From assembly GCF_000731675.1 (NCBI RefSeq), contig NZ_JMIT01000002.1:223456-287455 (forward strand): DNA of 64,000 bases. Reading direction: 5' to 3'. The notes under the pieces are model-generated. The model was not told the DNA's origin, searched no databases, and worked only from the letters and a program-made list of their open reading frames with translations. Below, piece after piece: positions 60,459-64,000 of this stretch; position 1 is the stretch's first letter, and each line of letters opens with the position of its first letter. A program made the position numbers and the translations under genes. Source of the DNA: Pseudomonas capeferrum (lineage in GTDB: Bacteria > Pseudomonadota > Gammaproteobacteria > Pseudomonadales > Pseudomonadaceae).

Positions 60459-61382
60459 TCAACTGAACAGGCTTAGATTGATCGACCTGGTCATCCGCCA
60501 ACTCTCCCCGCCATCGAAGCTCAATTTCGACGTGATTGTGAACGAACTGGGAACCACGAGCCTCTGCAAGAATGCCTTACCAAGGCGTGTCTTGATGCCT
60601 GCGGTCAAATCAGACGCCTTAACCTCATACCCATCCAGCAGCGTTTCCTTGACCTCGCCGCTCCCCGGCAAGACTCCTGATACTTCGATTGTTACTTTTT
60701 GCTCAGGGAACATCAGGTACCAGGGGTCCATCAACACATCGGTCCAGGTGCCAACCTTGCTGAGGTAAACTTGCGTCCCCGACACGCCGGCGCCTTGCAC
60801 ATACGGGCTTCGATAAGCACTGGTAGGTGGCGCCTGCACGTTCACCTTACGCACAGCCGAAAGCAATTCGCCCTCCTTTGCTACAACCCGATAGCGCACC
60901 TCGACAATCTTGCCGGCATGGGCCACCACCTTGGCCAAGGGGATCTCGTATCGCCTGCTCTGCCCTTGGTATTCGAGCGGCGCGCCAATCCCGTCCAGCG
61001 CCAGCCTGACGGTTTCTGCTGTTCCCGTGGCCTTGGGCACCAATGGCCAAGTGAAACTGCGCGGCACAGGCTTGGCTTTTACCTCAAGCTGCTGGTAGCC
61101 CATACCGCTGGCCTGTGCGACGTTGTATTTGTTGCCATAGGCCCTGACCCAGCCGCCGGACTTTCGCTCATCCAGGCGCAGTTCACCCATGCGGCTGCGC
61201 AACGAACTCAACTCCCCGTACCACATGGTTGGGGCCGCACTGTACAGGGCAAGCACCGACGCTGTGCCCGGGCTGATCATTTTGCTGGCGCCGTCTAGGA
61301 ACCAGTCGTTGCCCCCGCTGTACCAAGTCGTATGAAAAGGCGCCGAGGTCGACCGGCCCATCGCGCAACGAAAATTGCGCAT
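60459..61382 (-). pseudogene. Chimeric remnant: autotransporter linker fragment joined to a secreted-protein tail
   Basis: Reads open for 307 residues, but only from about residue 24 does it look coding. Residues 24-98 match the autotransporter linker/barrel-start block (NDWFLDG, MWYGELSSLRSRMGELRL, GGWVRAYGNKYNV). The preceding part of that family (SLQLVHAAAGDAQFSL, PVDLGAFSYDLVQRG) is in the other reading frame upstream, with a GGGGG run at 61312-61316 between them, so a one-base indel has broken the frame. From about residue 99 on, the sequence changes to an unrelated beta-rich tail like the repeated domains of large secreted Pseudomonas proteins. No start codon with a ribosome-binding site fits. 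Confidence 0.65.
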
Positions 61383-61552
61383 CGCCAGCAGCCGCGTGCA
61401 CCAGTTGCAAACTATTAGCCGCGTCAGCGGGCTTTTTCAGAGTAGAAAATAATCTTCATGGCTTCACCTATATGAGAGTTTGACCTCCACGATCACGTGC
61501 AGGCCAGCCGCCCCCTCGACTGGCCGACGGCACGCTTATAGATAACGGTGTA
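61383..61552 (-). other. Junction region after the truncated Rhs gene
   Basis: 170 bases. The stretch to about 61433 encodes the frame-shifted autotransporter start. An 11-codon ORF (61424-61459) follows a GGTGAAG ribosome-binding site but is too short to call. The remaining bases hold no recognisable gene. The region marks where the Rhs coding frame ends. Confidence 0.5.
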
Positions 61553-64000
61553 CTAAAGGGTCGACTGATCTGCCAACCGATCAAGTGGATCGTAACCGTA
61601 ACTGCCGACTTCCCCTCCCTCAGGCAGTTCAACACTGACGAGACGCCCCAAAGGGTCGTAGCCAAGGATTCGACCGGCTTCATCCCGAACAAGATTGCCA
61701 TCGGGGTCGTACTCAAGAACAATGTCCTGACGTGCCAGGGTTTCAACTGCCCCCTCTGAAAGTTCCCAGCGCCCGGCGGCATTAACATACTTTTCGCCGC
61801 GCAATTTCGTCACCTCAAGGCCCGTCAATTGTGCCGGGTCGTCCGGGTTGTCGAATGCGTAAATAACATCGATACGCCCATCGGCATGCCAGGTGCGCAC
61901 TGCCTCGATATTATCAAGGTCATCCAGGTAGAAGTCCTGAGATTCAATGACCACACCATAAGGATCGACGGGGGATAATGGCCCCTCACTGGTGTAATAC
62001 ACGAGCCTGGCCCGCGCGTCGTATTCGAAGTGTTCCTCACGTAATAACGCGTTCTCCGCCGGCTTATTTCCAATGTCCGTCAGTGCCTTGCGCACGATGG
62101 CATCAACCACACTGTATTCCTGCTCCAGTTCTTGTACGGCATCGGTAAAAATAAAGCGCCGCAGATGCTCCCGCTCGAAATCATCATATTCCAACTCGGT
62201 CGTCAGGCGCTGACCTGCAACCTCATCGCCCTCCACCGTGGTGAAACGCCGAGTGCGCCCGAGTTCGTCATATTCAAATACGCTGGACGTTGCCCCCAGA
62301 GAGGTCTTCTCGAGCCGCCCCTTGTCATCGTACTCATAGGACTGCAACTGCCCCAGCACATCGGTATAGGCCACGAGACGACCGCGCAGGCTGTGCACAT
62401 AGTGCATCTCGAAAGGTGCTTCCTGCCCCAGCGTGCGCGTTTCCGATTTAAGCTCGCCGTTGGAGAAATACTCACGCGCCAGCCCTTGGAACTGGGCCGG
62501 ATTCAGCGCTCGCCCCTCCACCTCGGGCTGTTCGAGGCAGGATATTAACCTGGCGTTCTGCGCATCATATTCATACCGCGCATTGACGTTCGCATCGACA
62601 AGGCGCCGCCCCAAAGGTTCTTCACCCAATGGTGGCGCATACTCATACTCGATCATGTGCTGTTTCGGCGTCTTCACGAACCTGGGCTGACGCTGACCAT
62701 GCTCATATTGCATGGCCCGGCGGCGCCCTCCGGTGATCGAAACGATCATCCGATCAAGGCCGTCGAACAGTTGATGGCCCAGCACGCTTTCGGTTGCACC
62801 ATCCCGATGGACAACCTTGATCAGGGTCGGTAAGTCCTCACCACTGTGTGCTGCATAGTCGCGATGCACCACTGCACCATCGGCCAGGGTGTGGTCTACC
62901 AACCTGTCAAAAGCATCACGGGTGAACGTCACCTGCCCGCCACGGGCGTCGACCTCACGCGCCAGGCGGCCCAGGCCGTCATGGAAGGATTGATCAACAC
63001 TGTACGGTTTGCCGTCGGTGTAGAAACGCGCCACCCGAGCAGGCTCGCCGAAGCGGTTCAACCAGGTTACCGTTTCGCCGGTGAGCGTCTCGCCGTCAGC
63101 CGACTCGCGATACTGCGTCACCACCGGCCCATTGCGCCACTGGGTACTGCCCTGCTGATCGATTCGCTCGTGAACGCGCACCCCGTCCGGGCCGATGACA
63201 CAGCACGGCTGCCCCCACCCGTCGTATTCATACCGGGTCATCAACTTCAAGTTCTTGCGCTCCAACCAGTCGTACTCGACCTCCTCGACCTTGTTGCCCA
63301 AGGCATCGAACGCCACCGTAAAACTGATGCGCGGGGCCTTGCGAGCAAGCGGAGTCAGGCCGAAGTCAGTATCCTGGCGCTCTTCCCGGACCTCACGGCC
63401 GAGGCCATCGACATAACTCCAGGTGACGACCCCTTTGACGTCCTCTTGCGTCTGCACCGCCTGTTGGCCTGGAGCAGCCGCCAGCGCGTAGGTGTAATGA
63501 CGACTCGCTTTGTACTTGGAATCGTTCGGTGACACGGTCTCACGTAACACTCTGCCCACCCGATCGTAGAAGTAGCTGATTTCCACGTCGTTATCGTCAC
63601 GATTGAGCACGGGCTCGCCAATGAGCACAGATTGCAGCAGTGTCAGTTCCTTGCGCGTATCACGCACACCCTGCTCATCCCCATGATCCTGACCATGATC
63701 GAACCCTTCGAGGGTCTCGGTGGTCCTGACAACCGGGTGGCCGACCTTATCGTCTTTATCGTAGTGGAAAGTGTCTTCGACATAGACATACCCCACCTTG
63801 GTCACCGCCTCGCCATGGCGGCGTTCTTCGCTCTGTCGCCGTCCGTAACTCAAGCGGTCAGCCGCATCCTGGTAGTACCTGATGGTGGTTTCGCGCAGCG
63901 TCGCGCCATCGGTATCGCGTACCAGCGTTTCACGCTCAGGCAACCATTCACCGCCAGCAAGGTTGTCCAGAGGCGCCAGCACGTAGTACGCATAATCGGT
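61553..64000 (-). pseudogene. Rhs/YD-repeat protein, 3'-truncated, 5' end outside the window
   Basis: 816 residues are visible and the frame stays open to the window edge. It carries many YD-type repeats (YEYDAQNARL, YEYDDKGRL, FEYDELGR, GYDPLGRLVSVELPEGG) typical of Rhs/TccC toxin-delivery shells. It stops at DPLDRLADQSTL, before the expected RHS core end (the GER-DP, GNGYRAY and PDS motifs) and the variable toxin domain. It is therefore probably a toxin-less remnant, though a shortened functional form cannot be excluded. Confidence 0.75.

Noticed and set aside
61424..61459. 11-codon ORF MKIIFYSEKAR with ribosome-binding site
   Set aside because: Too short and without any known family; it could be the start of a lost gene, but cannot be supported.

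Overview
This is a contiguous stretch of a Pseudomonas chromosome, most likely from the P. putida group. The evidence is the high-GC codon use, the gene order (asd-leuB-methyltransferase-leuDC-LysR; gltX with tRNA-Glu/Ala; uvrB-tyrB-tRNA-Asn; moaA; RgsA-tatD-holB-tmk-mltG-pabC-fabF-acpP-fabG-fabD-plsX-rpmF-yceD; maf/sppA/rluC/rne/murB; lpxK-exbBD-comEC; fadE) and REP-like hairpins of the P. putida type. Most of the window is core housekeeping DNA, and I recognise most of its genes by family.

Layout. (1) 0-6.5 kb: leucine and aspartate-family biosynthesis on the minus strand (leuC, leuD, a methyltransferase, leuB, asd, and an asd-like paralog without the usual active-site residues), with a divergent LysR gene. 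(2) 6.5-14.4 kb: a five-PAS GGDEF/EAL protein, a heat-shock-controlled Hsp20, DusC, a thioesterase, an alpha/beta hydrolase and a TetR regulator with a clear self-operator. (3) 14.5-17 kb: three Ala(GGC)-Glu(TTC) tRNA pairs behind a strong stable-RNA promoter, then gltX, so charging enzyme and tRNA lie side by side. (4) 17-28 kb: an EmrAB-type efflux pair, uvrB with a LexA box, an aromatic/aspartate aminotransferase, tRNA-Asn, small conserved proteins, moaA, a TetR regulator and a class-V aminotransferase. (5) 28-38.4 kb: an RgsA-like small RNA, then tatD, holB, tmk, mltG, pabC and the whole fatty-acid synthesis cluster. (6) 38.4-52.7 kb: maf, sppA, a phosphatase, rluC, rne with a long leader and a polymorphic-looking repeat, then the tightly overlapped exbB-exbD-lpxK-trm112-kdsB-ptp-murB envelope operon, and comEC. 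(7) 52.8-58.9 kb: a DUF2062 protein, an ABC-2 exporter, a GST and fadE. (8) 59-64 kb: the only accessory region, with a fimbrial subunit plus chaperone lacking a visible usher, a frameshifted autotransporter fragment joined in frame to an unrelated secreted-protein tail, and an Rhs/YD-repeat gene that stops before its expected C-terminal toxin region and runs off the window.

I see no CRISPR array, insertion sequence, prophage or recognisable defence island. The least ordinary signals are the rearranged Rhs/autotransporter region, the exact 259-bp duplication in the tRNA operon that carries a terminator with it, the missing conserved residues in the asd paralog, the near-leaderless promoter of the yceD-rpmF-fab cluster, and the repeat tract in RNase E. 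Small regulatory sites (LexA box, TetR operator, sigma-32 promoter with ROSE-like thermometer) were read directly from the sequence.
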